Assembly: GCA_037176705.1 (NCBI GenBank)
Contig: CM073887.1
Location: 29,825,501 to 29,889,500, forward strand
Reading direction: 5' to 3'
DNA: 64,000 bases
Source of the DNA: Molossus alvarezi
Lineage: Eukaryota > Chordata > Mammalia > Chiroptera > Molossidae
Part shown: positions 50,491 to 62,970 of the stretch, in pieces
Layout: every line of letters starts with the position of its first letter
How positions within the stretch are numbered: the first letter of the stretch is position 1
Notes under the pieces: model-generated
What the model saw: only the letters and a program-made list of their open reading frames with translations
The model's database searches: none
Told to the model about the DNA's origin: nothing
Made by a program: the position numbers and the translations under genes

Positions 50491-50743
50491 ATTTTTTTTT
50501 TAATCCTCACCCAAAGACATTTTTGCATTTATCTTTAGATAGAGTAGGAGGGAGAGAAGGGGAAAGAGAGAGAGAGAGAAACATCAATGTGAGAGAGACA
50601 CATAGAATGGTTGCCACCCACAAGACCCCATCTGGGGCTGGGGACAAACTGCAACCGAGGCACGTGCTCTTAGCAGGACCTGAACTGGGGACTCTCTGGT
50701 TCACGGGCCCACACTCCAACCGTTGAACCAAACCAGCCAGGGC
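50491..50743 (-). mobile_element. Ves-type SINE (type A), older of an adjacent pair
   Basis: Poly(T), AATCCTCACCCAAAGACATT, head GAACCAAACCAGCCAGGGC. Flanked by TCACTGTGCT on the left (50481-50490) and right (50744-50753). More diverged than its neighbour. Confidence 0.95.
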
Positions 50744-50753
50744 TCACTGTGCT

Positions 50754-51005
50754 TTTTTTTTTTTTTTTATCCTCACCCGAGGACTTTTTCCATATTTTGT
50801 ACAGATAGAGTGGGAGGGAGAGAGAGAAGAAGAGAGAGAGAGAAACATCGATGCGAAAGGGACACATCGAGTGGCTGCCACCCGCACGACCATCCAGGGC
50901 CGGGGACAAACTGCAACCGAGGTACATGCCCTTAGCGGGAACCGAACCCGGGTCTCTCTGGACCGCAGGCGGACGCTCTAACCGCTGAGCCAAACCGGCC
51001 AGGGC
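50754..51005 (-). mobile_element. Ves-type SINE (type A), younger of an adjacent pair
   Basis: Poly(T), ATCCTCACCCGAGGACTTT, CpG-rich body, head GAGCCAAACCGGCCAGGGC. Flanked by TCACTGTGCT (50744-50753) and TCATTGTGCT (51006-51015). Confidence 0.95.
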
Positions 51006-51402
51006 TCATTGTGCTATTTTTAATGACTGATTAAATATCTAAGTAAATAAGCTAGTGAGAAACTTTTATAATTTTTAGTAAATCATATAAATCATGTGAT
51101 AATACTTTGATTGATTTTAATATGTAGATTGTTGCTTAAATTCTTTTATTGCTATTTTATGAAAATATATTTTTTACACATAGAAATCTAGGAAAATAAC
51201 TTTCGCAATAATATTGCAAAATAAAAGCCTACCAGCATATTCAACACTAGAAAGGCAATCAATGTCAGTGCATATCAAAACAATGTAAACTACACAGAAA
51301 ATCTCATTTAAAGTATAGTGGTAATACTGGTACCAAAGAATTTAGAGCTATGAGGAAGAACATAATATGAAATAGGAAAGTAAACTTAAAAATTATCATT
51401 TC

Positions 51403-51640
51403 ATTTTTTTATACTTATCTTTATTGTTGAATGTATTACAGATGTCCCCCCTTCTACCCTCATTGATCCCCTTTTCCCAGCTCCCACCCCCTCCTGCTTT
51501 CCCCACACTATTGTCTGTGTCCGTTGGTTATGCATATATGCACATAAGTTCTTTGGTTTATCTCTTCCTGCCCCCCATTCCTTCCCTTTGCAGTTTTCCA
51601 GTCTAACAACCAGTTTGTACTTCTTAATCCTTTCTAATGG
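51403..51640 (-). mobile_element. L1/HAL1-type 3' end
   Basis: Antisense CTTTATTGTTGAATGTATTA, TTGGTTATGCATATATGCAC, then CAACCAGTTTGTACTTCTTA: the reverse of the 3' end at 53950-54190. Confidence 0.88.
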
Positions 51641-52329
51641 ACAGGATTTATCATTCAGATTGGGACAAATGCTATGGTTAGATATAGGCCTGAATTCAGC
51701 TGTTATGTTCTAATGTAATCATAACTGATGTATACTGCCTTGTATATTCTGATTGATCAGTGCTCATCATGTATAGGTTGTTAAACATTTTTATTATTAC
51801 TCTTACACAATTGATTATAGTTGATAGTAACCATAATATTATCAAAATGTTAGAAAATGTACTACAGATTTTTTTCTCCCCACAGTTCCTTGTTGAACTG
51901 CCTTGGAGAGAATATAGGCAATCGACTCAACTAAATAAGTGATTTTAAGTTTTTTAATTGACTTTCTACACATCAGTACCTTGAGGCAACTTTTTAATGG
52001 TGTAGAAGCTCATAAAGATTTAATTGGGAAAGAAATATTTATGGACTGTATTGACAGCAAGATTGTAAAGGTGTAATGGGAGTTAAGAATAAGTATAAGA
52101 TTTGATTCCTGAATTTAAGAGTGTCTGTTCTAAGACCATAACTCAACCATGGCTGAGCATGAAAACTGCACATTTGATTTAGATGTTGAAATAAACTATT
52201 AAAAGATTAGAAATGCTGAATCAGGATTGAGATAAGGAGTAGGACTGATTCCATGTTTTTGAAAAAGCACAGGCAATTTGAGGTTTGGTTAAAATAATGA
52301 GAATTTAGAAAGAGGAAGATGTGTTAAGA

Positions 52330-52935
52330 ATTATGTAATAACAACAGTAGCTTAGTTCTGCAATCCGACTCTTTGGATGCTAATCTCAGACCCTTGCTTT
52401 GGTTGCTGTCTTAGTCTGTTGGGCTGCTATAACAAAATACTGCAGACTGGGTAGCATAAACGATGGGAATGTGTCTCACAGTTCTAAGACTGAGAAGTGC
52501 AAGTTCAAGATGCCAGCACATTAATGTTTTGGTGAGAGCCCTCTTCCTGGTTCATATCTGATGCCCTTTCTCTGTGTCGGCAAACGGTAAAACGGGCCAG
52601 GGGTCTCTGTAGGGGTTCAATTTTAGGAAGACTAATTCGATTTATGAAGGCTTCACCCTGGTGACCTAATCACCTCCCAAAGGCTTCACCTCCTAATACC
52701 ATCACATTGGGCATTAGGATTTCAACAGATGAATTGGGGAGGAGCACATTCAGACCATAGCAATTGGTGACTTGAAACTTAACATCAGCATATTTCAGTT
52801 TTCTTATATATACAGTGGGACTAATAGTAGTGCATTTTGAAAAGGTTGTTTAAAGGATGAAATCTGATAATTTATTTAAATTATTTAGCACAGTGTCTGG
52901 CATATTAAAGTACTCAATAAATATTTATTGGTTTT
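52330..52935 (+). repeat. MIR SINE interrupted by a MaLR LTR
   Basis: Left part 52330-52406 (CTGCAATCCGACTCTTTGGATG) and right part 52763-52935 (TTCAGTTTTCTTATATATAC, TTTAGCACAGTGTCTGGCAT, CAATAAATATTTATTGG) join into one MIR once the LTR is removed. Confidence 0.75.
52407..52762 (-). mobile_element. Solo LTR of the MaLR (MLT1/MST) family
   Basis: Antisense: TGTCTTAGTCTGTTGGGCTGCTATAACAAAATACTGCAGACTGGGT at the left, GACCTAATCACCTCCCAAAG, CCTCCTAATACCATCACATTGGGCATTAGGATTTCAACA, end GACCATAGCA. TG...CA ends as expected. No coding part. An old element shared by placental mammals. Confidence 0.88.
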
Positions 52936-53218
52936 TATTTTACATATAGTGAAAAGATCCATGCTTTATTCAAAATGGTGAGGGAATATTAGTCTTGCTT
53001 ATTCAGAAAAGCTGTCTGAAAAGGTGATTATAAAGTTGTATATTAAAATAAAATGAGTCTAGAAGATATTGCTTTTATTTATCAGAAAGAGGAAAAAACA
53101 TGAATAAAGATACATAGATTAGAAGAGGTCATGCATATGCTAATTTAGAGAATATTCTGAGTTAAAGGGATTTTGTGTTGCAGAATAACAGATAGCAATA
53201 AGATACTTTAAATAAGCA

Positions 53219-53313
53219 ATCTCAAGGTTATATTCTTGGATAATTTTCACATCATTGGGTGTTTAAATTTTCTCAAGGTTATATTCTTGGATAATTTTCA
53301 CATCCTTGGATGA
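53219..53313. repeat. Tandem duplication, 51-bp period
   Basis: CTCAAGGTTATATTCTTGGA plus TAATTTTCACATC occurs at 53221 and again at 53272. The copies differ at about two sites over 43 bp. Confidence 0.95.
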
Positions 53314-53434
53314 AGGAACCTTTAATATAGTAAATAGGGAAGGACCATGCTTTCTAGGTAGCTATATAGAACAACATGTGTTTATTTCAGATTTTATGGA
53401 GATTTAAAAAGAATGTTTTTGAAAATCTACTTTA

Positions 53435-54190
53435 AAAGACAAGTTGAACCCAAAGAGGTCCACACCAAAACACATCACCATCAAAATGCCAAAGGTTAAA
53501 TACAAAGAGATAATCTTAAAAGCAGCAAGAGAAAAGCAGTTCGTTACCTACAAAGGAGCTGCCATAAGACTGTCAGCTGATTTCTCAAAAGAAACTTTGC
53601 AGGCCAGAAAGGAGTAGCAAGAGATATTCAAGATGATGAAAAGCAATGACCTACAACCAAGATTACTCTATCCTGCAAAGCTATCATTTAGAATCGATGG
53701 CCATATAAAGAGTTTCCCAGACAAGAAAAAGCTAAAGGAATTCATCAATACCAAACCAGTATTATATGCAATGTTGAAGGGTCTTCTTGAAGGTGAAGAA
53801 CAAAAATATGAACAATAAAATGGCAATTAATACATATCTATCAACAATTGAATCCATAAACAAAATGAGCAAGCAGAACAGAAACAGACTCATACATACA
53901 GATAACTTTTTGTTGTATGCCAGATGGGTGGGGGCAGGGAGGGTGGGTGAAAAAGATGAAGGAATTAAGAAGTACTAATTGGTTGGTAGACTGATGAACC
54001 TCGCAGGGGAAGAAGGAGAGAGGGTGGGATGAGATAAACCAAAGAACTTCTATGCATATATGCACAACCAATGGACACTGACAACAGTGTGGGGAAGGCA
54101 GGAGGGGGCGGGAATGGGAGGAGGGGGTTAATGGGGAAAAAAGGAAGAAACATCTGTAATACATTCAATAAAGATGAGTTTAAAAAATAA
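53435..54190 (+). mobile_element. HAL1-like element, 5'-truncated
   Basis: Sense ORF1-end region (AAACTTTGCAGGCCAGAAAG, CTACAACCAAGATTACTCTA, AGTTTCCCAGACAAGAAAAA), in-frame fragments at 53633-53818, then a bat-type 3' UTR (AACTTCTATGCATATATGCA, ACATTCAATAAAGATGAG) and A-rich end. Parallels 30950-31300 of the HAL1-like element at 29415 but has the other 3' UTR type. Confidence 0.8.
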
Positions 54191-54894
54191 AGACCTTCTC
54201 ATAGTTTGTCATATATGAATGTGAACATAATTACGAATATCATATACACTTTGGGTTTTCACAATTATTTCCACTTATTCTTGTCCAGTGAAGGGGATCA
54301 TCTCAGTCTGACCATGATTTATTCTGCCTAGGATGAGTCTTTCTGGTATGTCCACGCCCTGTGTGCTTGTCACTCTTATGCACACTGGATATCTTGCTAT
54401 ATATTTTAGGTAATCCATAATTATTTTTGGCTCATAATCTTTCTCAAAATATGTTTACCTCTAATCATTTGGAATTTATTTCTACAGAAGTGTGGTTTTC
54501 CAACATTATAAACCGTACCACGTGTCAACTCTTTGTCTTAGTGTTAACCTGAAGCATGGCTCTGGTCTTTCTGTTTGGCATTTCCGTTCTCTAGCCTAAG
54601 TGCTCTGCCCTGTGAGCGGTGTTTTCAGTGGTAGCCCAAGGTAATGCAGGGGGTTTTAGCACACCTTTGTATTACACAGTAACTTCCTTGTTGGGGTTCA
54701 AGCTCCAGATCCTCTCCTGTTGTACAGGTCCTGAGGTTTTTCCTGTAACTCCAAGAAAGTTTGCCCTGAGAGCTATAGAAATGTGGTATGATTAATCTAA
54801 TATAAAATGATGTTGAGGAATTTTATTTTATTTGATAATTATGAAGGAAATGTTATTCTTCACTAAATAATACAATGACCATGACATACGACAC

Positions 54895-55137
54895 GTTTCT
54901 CCTTCCCTCCTGCCCTTTCACCTCTTTACCCTAATTCTTGGATTCACTGTCTTCTCCCTGTCCTCTTCCTCTCTCCCCTTCTTCCTTCTGCTTCTCCTCT
55001 TCTTCTTCGTCTTGCTCTTGTTCTCCTTCTGCTTCTCTTCCTCGTTTTCTTCCTCCTTTAACTCCACATTCCGTTCTTATGCTTCTTTCCACACCCCTCT
55101 CCCTCCCTCTTTCTCTCTCTCTGTCTCTTTTTTTTCT
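54895..55137. repeat. Pyrimidine-rich tract
   Basis: About 240 bp almost all C and T on the + strand, with short breaks. Frames read through it are Ser/Pro/Leu or Glu/Arg repeats on the two strands, not proteins. Confidence 0.9.
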
Positions 55138-56589
55138 TGACTGAGGGAACATTTTCATTATTTTCAGGCACAGATTGACTAGCCCCATAGTAATTTCCTT
55201 GATTGCAACCAATCTGTAGTGAGTATCAGTTAGAGGAAAGCTATTTTAAACAGAAATGCGCAGGGTATGAATGTGTTAAAGGTAGAAACATGTAAGGTAT
55301 ACTTTTGGAACACTGTTATGGGAATGTTGGTAAGTCACTGGGGACTGTCATATTTTGAAGATACAGGAATAAATCATCACAGATGGGACAAAAACATTTT
55401 CTTGACAAATAGATGCTGACACAATTAATTACAGTTTAGGAAAAAAAAAGAATGCTGACTTCATAAAAATATATATATATATAGAAAATATTAAAGGATT
55501 AGATATAACTTTTACAAACATAAGAAAATGATAAGACAATAATGAGAAATATTTATATTAAATCAGAACCAAAAAGGGCTTTCTAATTATAAAGTTGATG
55601 TAAGGAATAAAAAAAAATTCTAAACTAAAAATATTCCACACAAAGTTACAAGAAGAGCAATATATTAAAAAATATGGGAATCAACATAAAAAATGGTAAA
55701 CTCAAAATTTAAAAGTCGGAAGAGAAAATAAACAAATAATTCTTAGAGGGTAAATCTTAGTAGTTACCAAATATATGAAAAAAAAACTTTAAAAAATACT
55801 TCTAATACAAGATATTGATATTTTCTGATTACATCTTAGGAAGAGTGAGTGCAGTGGCACCCTCACATTTGTCTTTCTTCTCTGCTCCTGGGAAAGGGAA
55901 GAGATTCAGTTGTTGGATTATATTCTAAAATGCTAATGTTTATAGCTCCTAGGGGACTGATCCAGTTTTTCTTTTCTACTTGTACTCTCACTATATTTCT
56001 AGCCTCTTTTCTTCAGACCAACCCTTGTGTTTGACCTCGTTTGTCTTGAACATTTTGGCTTGACTTCCTCCTCCGTTCCCTTTGCCTGTCTTTATTCCTA
56101 GTTCAGTCTCTGATCGAGAAGGAAGGTAACATGGTGTAGGGACTTCCTCTGGAGTAAGCCCACCTGGGTTCAAAGTTTAGCCCCACTAATTAGAGGCCCA
56201 GTGAAACTAAGGAGATTGTCTAACATCTCATTATCCTCTGCTATAATGTGGGGAAATTTTAGGAAATTCTCTTCACAGGGGTTTGACATGTAGATCAAAT
56301 ATGTCAATATTTATGAATTACGTAAAGCAATATCTGGTATGTAATAACTGCTGTAGAAATAAGGATCAAAATGCATTAATTTTAAACATATTTTGCATGG
56401 ATAATCTGTTATTACTTCCTTTTAATAAAGCTTACAATGTTTTCTAAGGCAGAAGCATTCGATTTTTATATAAACATACTGATAATTCTTCCTTGATTTT
56501 TAAATTTTTTTATACTCAATAAAGATTTCAAAATGATAGTTTTATTTTAGCATATTTAATTTTTTATATTTAAGTATTTTTATAAATTA

Positions 56590-57905
56590 TATGGATAACA
56601 GCTTTATTGAAATATAATCCTCTTAGCACAGAACTAATCCCATTAAAATGTTCAATTCAGTGGTTTTAATATATTCACAAAATTGTGCAGCAATCATGGC
56701 TATCAAAGTTGAGAAAATTTCTATCATTCCAAAAAGTATTCCATATCTATTAGTAGTCATTTTCCACCACCCATTAAGCCCTGCTGCTAGTAACCACTAA
56801 TCTGTTTTCTATCTCTGTGGGATCTGGCTGTTCTGGACATTTCCTACAAATAGGCTCATAATGTATGGTTTTTTGTGTCTGGCTTCTTTCTTTTAGCATA
56901 ATGTTCTCAAGATTAATTTATGTTGTGAGATAGATTAGTACTTTATTCCCTTTTATTGCCAAATAATATTTTATTGTATATAAACATACCACTGTGTGTA
57001 CATCTGTTTATCAGTTGATAGGTATTGGGTTGTTTTCAATTTTTGATTATTATAAGTAATACTACTATGAATATATGTATACAATTGGTATATAGAAACT
57101 TTAAAAACAAATGTTTGATAAATTGTTAGACATATGTTGACCCTTTGTTTAACTATTTGAAGAACTGCCAAACTGTTAATCAAAGTAGGTGTATCATTCG
57201 ATATTCCCACCAGCAACATTTGAAGATTCCATTTTTCCATATGCTCTCATACCATTGTATTGCTGTATTTAAAAAAAAAATTTTTTAACCAGATTAGAAG
57301 ATGTAAACTTGTATCTCATAGTGGTTTTTATTTGCATTTCTCTAATGACTAATTATGCTGAGCAGTCTTTTATGTGCTTATATTGCCCATTGTAAATCTT
57401 TTTTTAAAAAAATTTTTATTCTTTATTGATTTTAGAAAGAGAGGAAAGGAGAGGGAGCGAGAGATAGAAACATTGATGAGAGAGAACATCGGTTAGCCAC
57501 CTCCTGCATGCCCCACACTGGGGATTTCGCCCACAACCTGGGCATGTGCCCTGCTTGGGAACTGAACCGGCAACCTCTTGGTGCATGGGTCGACGCTCAG
57601 CCAATGAGTCACACCAGCGAGGCCGTAAATCTTTCTAGGGAAAAATCTATTCAAAACCTTTACCCATTATTTTAATAGGATTATTTGTTTAATTTCATGG
57701 TTTCTTATATATTCTGGATACAAGAACCATATGAGACAGATTATTTGCAGATACTTTCTCCCATTCTGTGGGGTGTTGTTTTTTTTTTTTTTTTTTTTTA
57801 CTTTCTTGATAATGTCCTTTGGAGAGCGGAAGTTTCTAATTTTGATGAAGTTTAATTTATCTATTTTTCTTTTGTTTGCTGTGTGCGGTCACAAAAATCT
57901 TTGCT
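56590..57905 (-). mobile_element. Old L1 3' region, interrupted by a SINE
   Basis: Antisense phrases AACAGCTTTATTGAAATATA, TGGCTGTTCTGGACATTTCC, TTATTTGCAGATACTTTCTCCCATTCTGTGGG and GTCCTTTGGAGAGCGGAAG belong to old mammalian L1 3' ends. Split at 57403-57624. Confidence 0.8.
57403..57624 (-). mobile_element. Ves-type SINE (type B)
   Basis: TTTATTGATTTTAGAAAGAG, CCCACAACCTGGGCATGTGC, head GAGTCACACCAGCGAGGCC. Flanked by GTAAATCTTT (57392-57401, 57625-57634), a duplication of the L1 around it. Confidence 0.95.
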
Positions 57906-59180
57906 CAGTTATCTTAGTGGTGAGCTAATGAGCAGACAGAGAGATAATAAAATGCCCTGATTCAGTAAGTCCTCCAGAGAAAGTGCTCTCTTTCTGTTTA
58001 CGGTCATGCATTGCATGCTCCTCCAAGAATTTACCAGTCTGCCCCAGCCATCACTAAGGTCAATCAGAGATGAGAGATTAGAGATTCTCTCCTTAATCCT
58101 AAAGTGTAAAGAAAATACATCTTTTCTGTTCATGCACACAACCCTGCACATTTAGGGTAGACCTGTTCACACTGATGAGGTCTTGGATAAGTCTCAGGCT
58201 TGTTTTTAGCCCTCAGGTGTCTGCTAGGATGATGAGTCACGAAACTGGTGGGTCAAGGTTTCCAAGGCACCGTGGAAAGAGGGATGACACAAATCCCAGT
58301 GTTTTACTGAGATTCAGCCACTTTCTTTCGTCAGTATTTTCTTTTTTGAGAAATAATTGACGTACATACATGATGATTTGATTTACATACATTGTGATGT
58401 GATGATTATAATTGGTGGTCTGTGGCTTGGTGCAAGCTTTTGCCTATTTCCAGAGAAAAAGCTGATTTGGCCAGTTTTGCCAGTACATATATTGCCCATA
58501 TAGAAGAGAAGATTTTCTGGTCTTTACTGGTTCAAAGGCGCTTCTTGGATTTGATTTTGACAAATAAATGTGAGATTTTTTTCTTTCTTTCTTCTAAAGC
58601 AGTTTATATAATGGTTTCCATGGTTTTGAAATGTTAGGCTAATTTTTCTCTAATGTATTGATTGTTTCTAGGTTTAAAAACTTTTTTACTCTATCAATAA
58701 GGCTATAAATTTTAACTGAGACCACACTGCTTTAATAAGTTTTTTTCTGGGGAAATATATAATTAAAAGATATAAAGCTAAATGAACAATTGCAAGTGTA
58801 AATAATATAATTAAGGGCTATCTTTAGCTACAAATAAGGAAAAATTATGGTATAATTTTATTAATTAAAAATGTAAACTAGATTAGAAAAAAATATCTGG
58901 AAATAGAGTTAATTTACATATAAACTCATGTATTTCAAATAATACTAAAAAGCTATGTTTATGAGTGAGATTACATTTCTTAAATAAAACATGTCTTATG
59001 AAAATAGTTATTATAGGTCTCCCAACTTCATTGGACTAACAATGATTATTTTGATAATTTAAAACAACATTCTACTCTATTTACTTTGTTCCTGCAAACA
59101 CTTTTTTAGAAAAAGTAAATGGTTAAAATATATATTAAATGTAAACAAGTCACTTTTTAAACTTTACTTTTTCTCTATAG

Positions 59181-59414
<234 letters not shown>

Positions 59415-59586
59415 TAGTGTTAATACAAAACCCTTTTCAATTAAAAAGAAGTATCTGAGTTGAATAAATACTGTAAGCTGTACCACTTTTCTCCTCAGTA
59501 ATCACTGCAAAGTAATTCATTCTAATTAAAAAATTAACACATAGGAAATTAAAATTACTTTTTAAGTTTATGAATATAAACAAATA

Positions 59587-59826
59587 GCCCTGGCTGGTTT
59601 AGCTCAGTGGTTATTACTGTTGGCCTGCAGACCAAAGGGCTGTGGGTTTGCCTCCTGGTCAAGGGCACGTACATGGGTTGCAGGTTTGAACCCCAGCCCC
59701 TTCTGGGGTCATGTGGGAGGCAACCAATCAATGTGTTTCTCTCACAAAGATGTTTCTCTCTCAATCCCTCCCTCCCTGGCACTCTCTAAAAATCAATGAA
59801 AAAAATATCCTCAGGTGATGATTAAC
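59587..59826 (+). mobile_element. Ves-type SINE (type A-like)
   Basis: Head GCCCTGGCTGGTTTAGCTCA, TTGCAGGTTTGAACCCCAGC, tail ATCCTCAGGTGATGATT followed by an (AAC)n end. It lies 285 bp past exon B in the intron. Confidence 0.93.
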
Positions 59827-60189
59827 AACAACAACAAAATCAACAATAGGGAACCATATCAATTTCAGAAACTGAAAAATAAACATTTAAAATTTTTAAT
59901 CAGATTATCCATTTAGTTGATTTTATTAATGATACAGAAAACTTATCTACAGCAAATTTTATACTTTTAATGGTTAATTTAATGGCTATGAACATTGATT
60001 GGCCAAGTAGGGTGATATTATTCAAAGCTTTGTTTTACTTCTGATTTAATTCAAATTCTACGTATTTAGTTGAGTTGACGATAAACAATGGCATGTTTGA
60101 TTAATACACACTCATTTTTATACTAATATATATGTTAACTTACTCTATGATTTACAACAGGGAGGAAAACATTTCCTGGCTTTCTGCAG

Positions 60190-61150
60190 GAACAGCAAGA
60201 TGGCTAGTGTGGTTGGTATGAATTAAGAGGAGAGTGAGAGACACGAGTTTGGAGAGGTGGACTGAGGTCGGATCTCATGGAGTCCTGTGGACCTAAATAT
60301 TTCGATTTTCATTCTAAGTGTAATGAGAAGCTATCAAAGTGTTTAGTGGATAAAGTGGCACATTCTTATTTGCTTTAAAATTTCTGAAAAAACTAAGATC
60401 TGTTAAAATATATTTTAATAGTCTAGGGAAGAGATCGTGGTCACTTGAAATGTAGCTTAATGGTGAAGAGGTGAAGAAGTGATCCAGTTAGGGGCATATT
60501 TTGAAAGTAGATCTGATGATATCACTGAAGAATGGCATGTGAGTATGAGAGAAAGAGAATTAGAAAAAAATTAACCCAAGGAATTTGAAAGATGTATGGG
60601 GGAGAAACAAAAGTTATCTCTGATCGTTTCTTATGGGCAAGGTGTCTAATTTAAATTCTTTTTGTAATTAAGGGAGGAGGGGCGGAAGTTTCTCTTGAAC
60701 TTGCTGCTAAAGTTGCCATCATTTAAAACAATCTGCATACCACAGAAACACATCTTGGAGTAACTCATTCTGGGCCCCCCACAGAAGCATTTAGATATGC
60801 AGTCGTGACATTAAGTGCAATGGAGAAGAAGCATATTTGGAGATTGAGTGAGGTTTATATGTATTGGGGTTTGTTTTGTTTTGTTTTTGAGAAGTAAACT
60901 TCAATACAGTTATCCAGATAGAAATCAGCTATGCAAGTTAGTATGTAAATCTGGAGATCAGAGGAGAGTGACAGGCCAAAGTTGTATGTTTAGATAATAT
61001 CAAAGTGCATAGACCTTATTTAAAGCCACAAATCTGCGTTTGATGGGGTCACCTTAGGAATGAGTATAGATGAATGTGAAGTCAGAACCTTGGAGCCAAG
61101 GTTAAAAAGTAGGGAAAAGAAGACTGAGAATGAGCACCCTGTGATAGAAC
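60190..61150 (+). repeat. Ancient interspersed repeat, family not assigned
   Basis: GATTTTCATTCTAAGTGTAATGAGAAGC, then AGTCTAGGGAAGAGATCGTGG and GATGGGGTCACCTTAGGAATG recall an old repeat common in placental genomes. Diverged, no convincing frame. Confidence 0.5.
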
Positions 61151-61349
61151 TATGTGTCCTGGAAACCATTTAAGAAAATGTTGGAAAAAAGATTGAAGAG
61201 ACTGGGGAGTTCACGGTTTGATTATTGTTGGCATTCAGTAGAAGCAGATCTATGCTTAATTCTGGTACAAGCCCAGTTGACAAATAGAATGGTAAAGGCT
61301 TGTAAATTGAGTTCCTGGAGACAGCAGGGTGTCCAATAATTCAACTCAA

Positions 61350-62156
61350 TTATGACACTGTCTACCCAGGAACAAAATCAAATTCCACAGGTAAAGGGTT
61401 TGGTCCCACAAGACTACCCACACCTACACACACACACACACACACTTCAGACACCAGCTGTAAGCCCAGACTGTTATCTTTATTTCTGGCTAATCAACTG
61501 TAGCTTCCAATGTTTCCTTCCAACTCAGAATGCCAATTGCAAGTCCAATTGTTATCTGAGCAACTGGCTATAAATCAGAGATTTCCATAATTAGTTTACT
61601 AGAACGGCTCATAGAACTCAAAATTATGTTACGAGGTTACCAATGTATTACAAAGAATATTAAAGCATCCTAAAGGCTATGAATCAATAGCCAAATGAAA
61701 AGATACAAAGGTTGAGGTCCCAAACAAAGGATATTATGTTCTCTAGGAGTTTGGGGCTTGGCAAGGTGGCACATGGAAGCATTTTGGTTTCTTAATGTGG
61801 AAGCTCTTCAAAACAAAGAACCATGGAGCTGTTCTCCTGGGTTTTTATGGAAGCTTCATTATCTCATCATTATTGATTAAGTCATTGACCTTAGAAAATT
61901 GAACTCAATCTCCAATCCCTCTCCCCACCTTGAAGGTGGAAGAACTGAAAGTTTCAAGCCTCTGATCACATTGTTGATTTTCCTAGCAACCACCCACCCT
62001 CCTAGGCTGAGGTCTAAAATTTGACTCAGCATAACAAGGGACACTTTGATAACTCTCAACACTTAAAAAATTCCCAGGGCTTGAGGGTCTGCATCAGAAA
62101 TGGGGTTGAAGAGCAAATACATATTTCTTATTATACATCACAATATCACAGCTTGG
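61350..62156 (-). repeat. Probable old ERVL-type LTR
   Basis: The right end, TTTCTTATTATACATCACAATATCACAG, with TTTTTATGGAAGCTTCATTA and TTGAACTCAATCTCCAATCC in order, matches an old LTR of the ERVL/MaLR class read antisense. The subfamily and left limit are uncertain. Confidence 0.55.
61426..61445. repeat. (AC)10 microsatellite
   Basis: Ten uninterrupted AC units. Confidence 0.97.
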
Positions 62157-62349
62157 TAACCCACTCTCAAGAGAACCAGTGAAGAAAGCAGGCAAGATGA
62201 GAAGGACTTGATGCATGCTCTTCTCTCTGGTCTCATGTTTGGAGCGAACTTTCAGATATAGCATTTGTACCTGAGGATACACAATCTTGGTGACACAGTA
62301 GGTAGGTAGTTATTAATAAAGGAAAGGAGCAAATGTAATCTGACATTAA

Positions 62350-62970
62350 GCCTGGTAAACCAGGAAGGGGCAGCTTTACAGACATCCTAGGGGATAGCCA
62401 CATTCTCCACCAAAGGGACGTTAGCCCCCCAGCAGGAGGAAAGATATCTTTCAACCTCCCAGGGGGGCAACCAACCCATTCACCTGGATTCCCAGGGGAA
62501 GGGGATAAACAGTACGGGGAAATTCCTTTGCTGGATGCATGCGCAGTAGATGCCAGATGATGAAGCAGAACTTTCGGGCATGTATGGTAGAGTCAAAATA
62601 GTGACTATAAAGGAGAGGAATCTAACCTGGGAAAATCTGGGGAAAAGATGGAATATGATAAGGGCATGGCACCCAGGAAGATCAATGAATGGGACTGGAT
62701 AGGGGGAGGGCCCAGCACAGGCACAGGAAAACTGAGGACATAGTTTGGACAGCTTAAAAGACAGCCTGCTTGTTTCTGAAGCCAAGAAAATCTGTGAAGG
62801 ATTGGTAAAGACCTCGGGGCCACTGCTCCCAGAACCTGCTGGCTCTCTACACCCCCGAGGGCATAGTATTTCCTTTCAATCCGATAAACCTTGCCACTAT
62901 GCTTGAACTTCTTTTATGCATGTGTTCCTGAAATTTTTCTCTTGTGACATCGCAAGAGCCCGTTTCCTCT
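62350..62970 (+). repeat. Possible endogenous retrovirus LTR
   Basis: GC-rich block ending with an LTR-like R/U5: CAATCCGATAAACCTTGCCACTATGC (poly(A)-signal-like GATAAA), then TTCCTGAAATTTTTCTCTTG and ACATCGCAAGAGCCCG. No viral genes adjoin it. The 5' limit is not clear. Confidence 0.45.
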
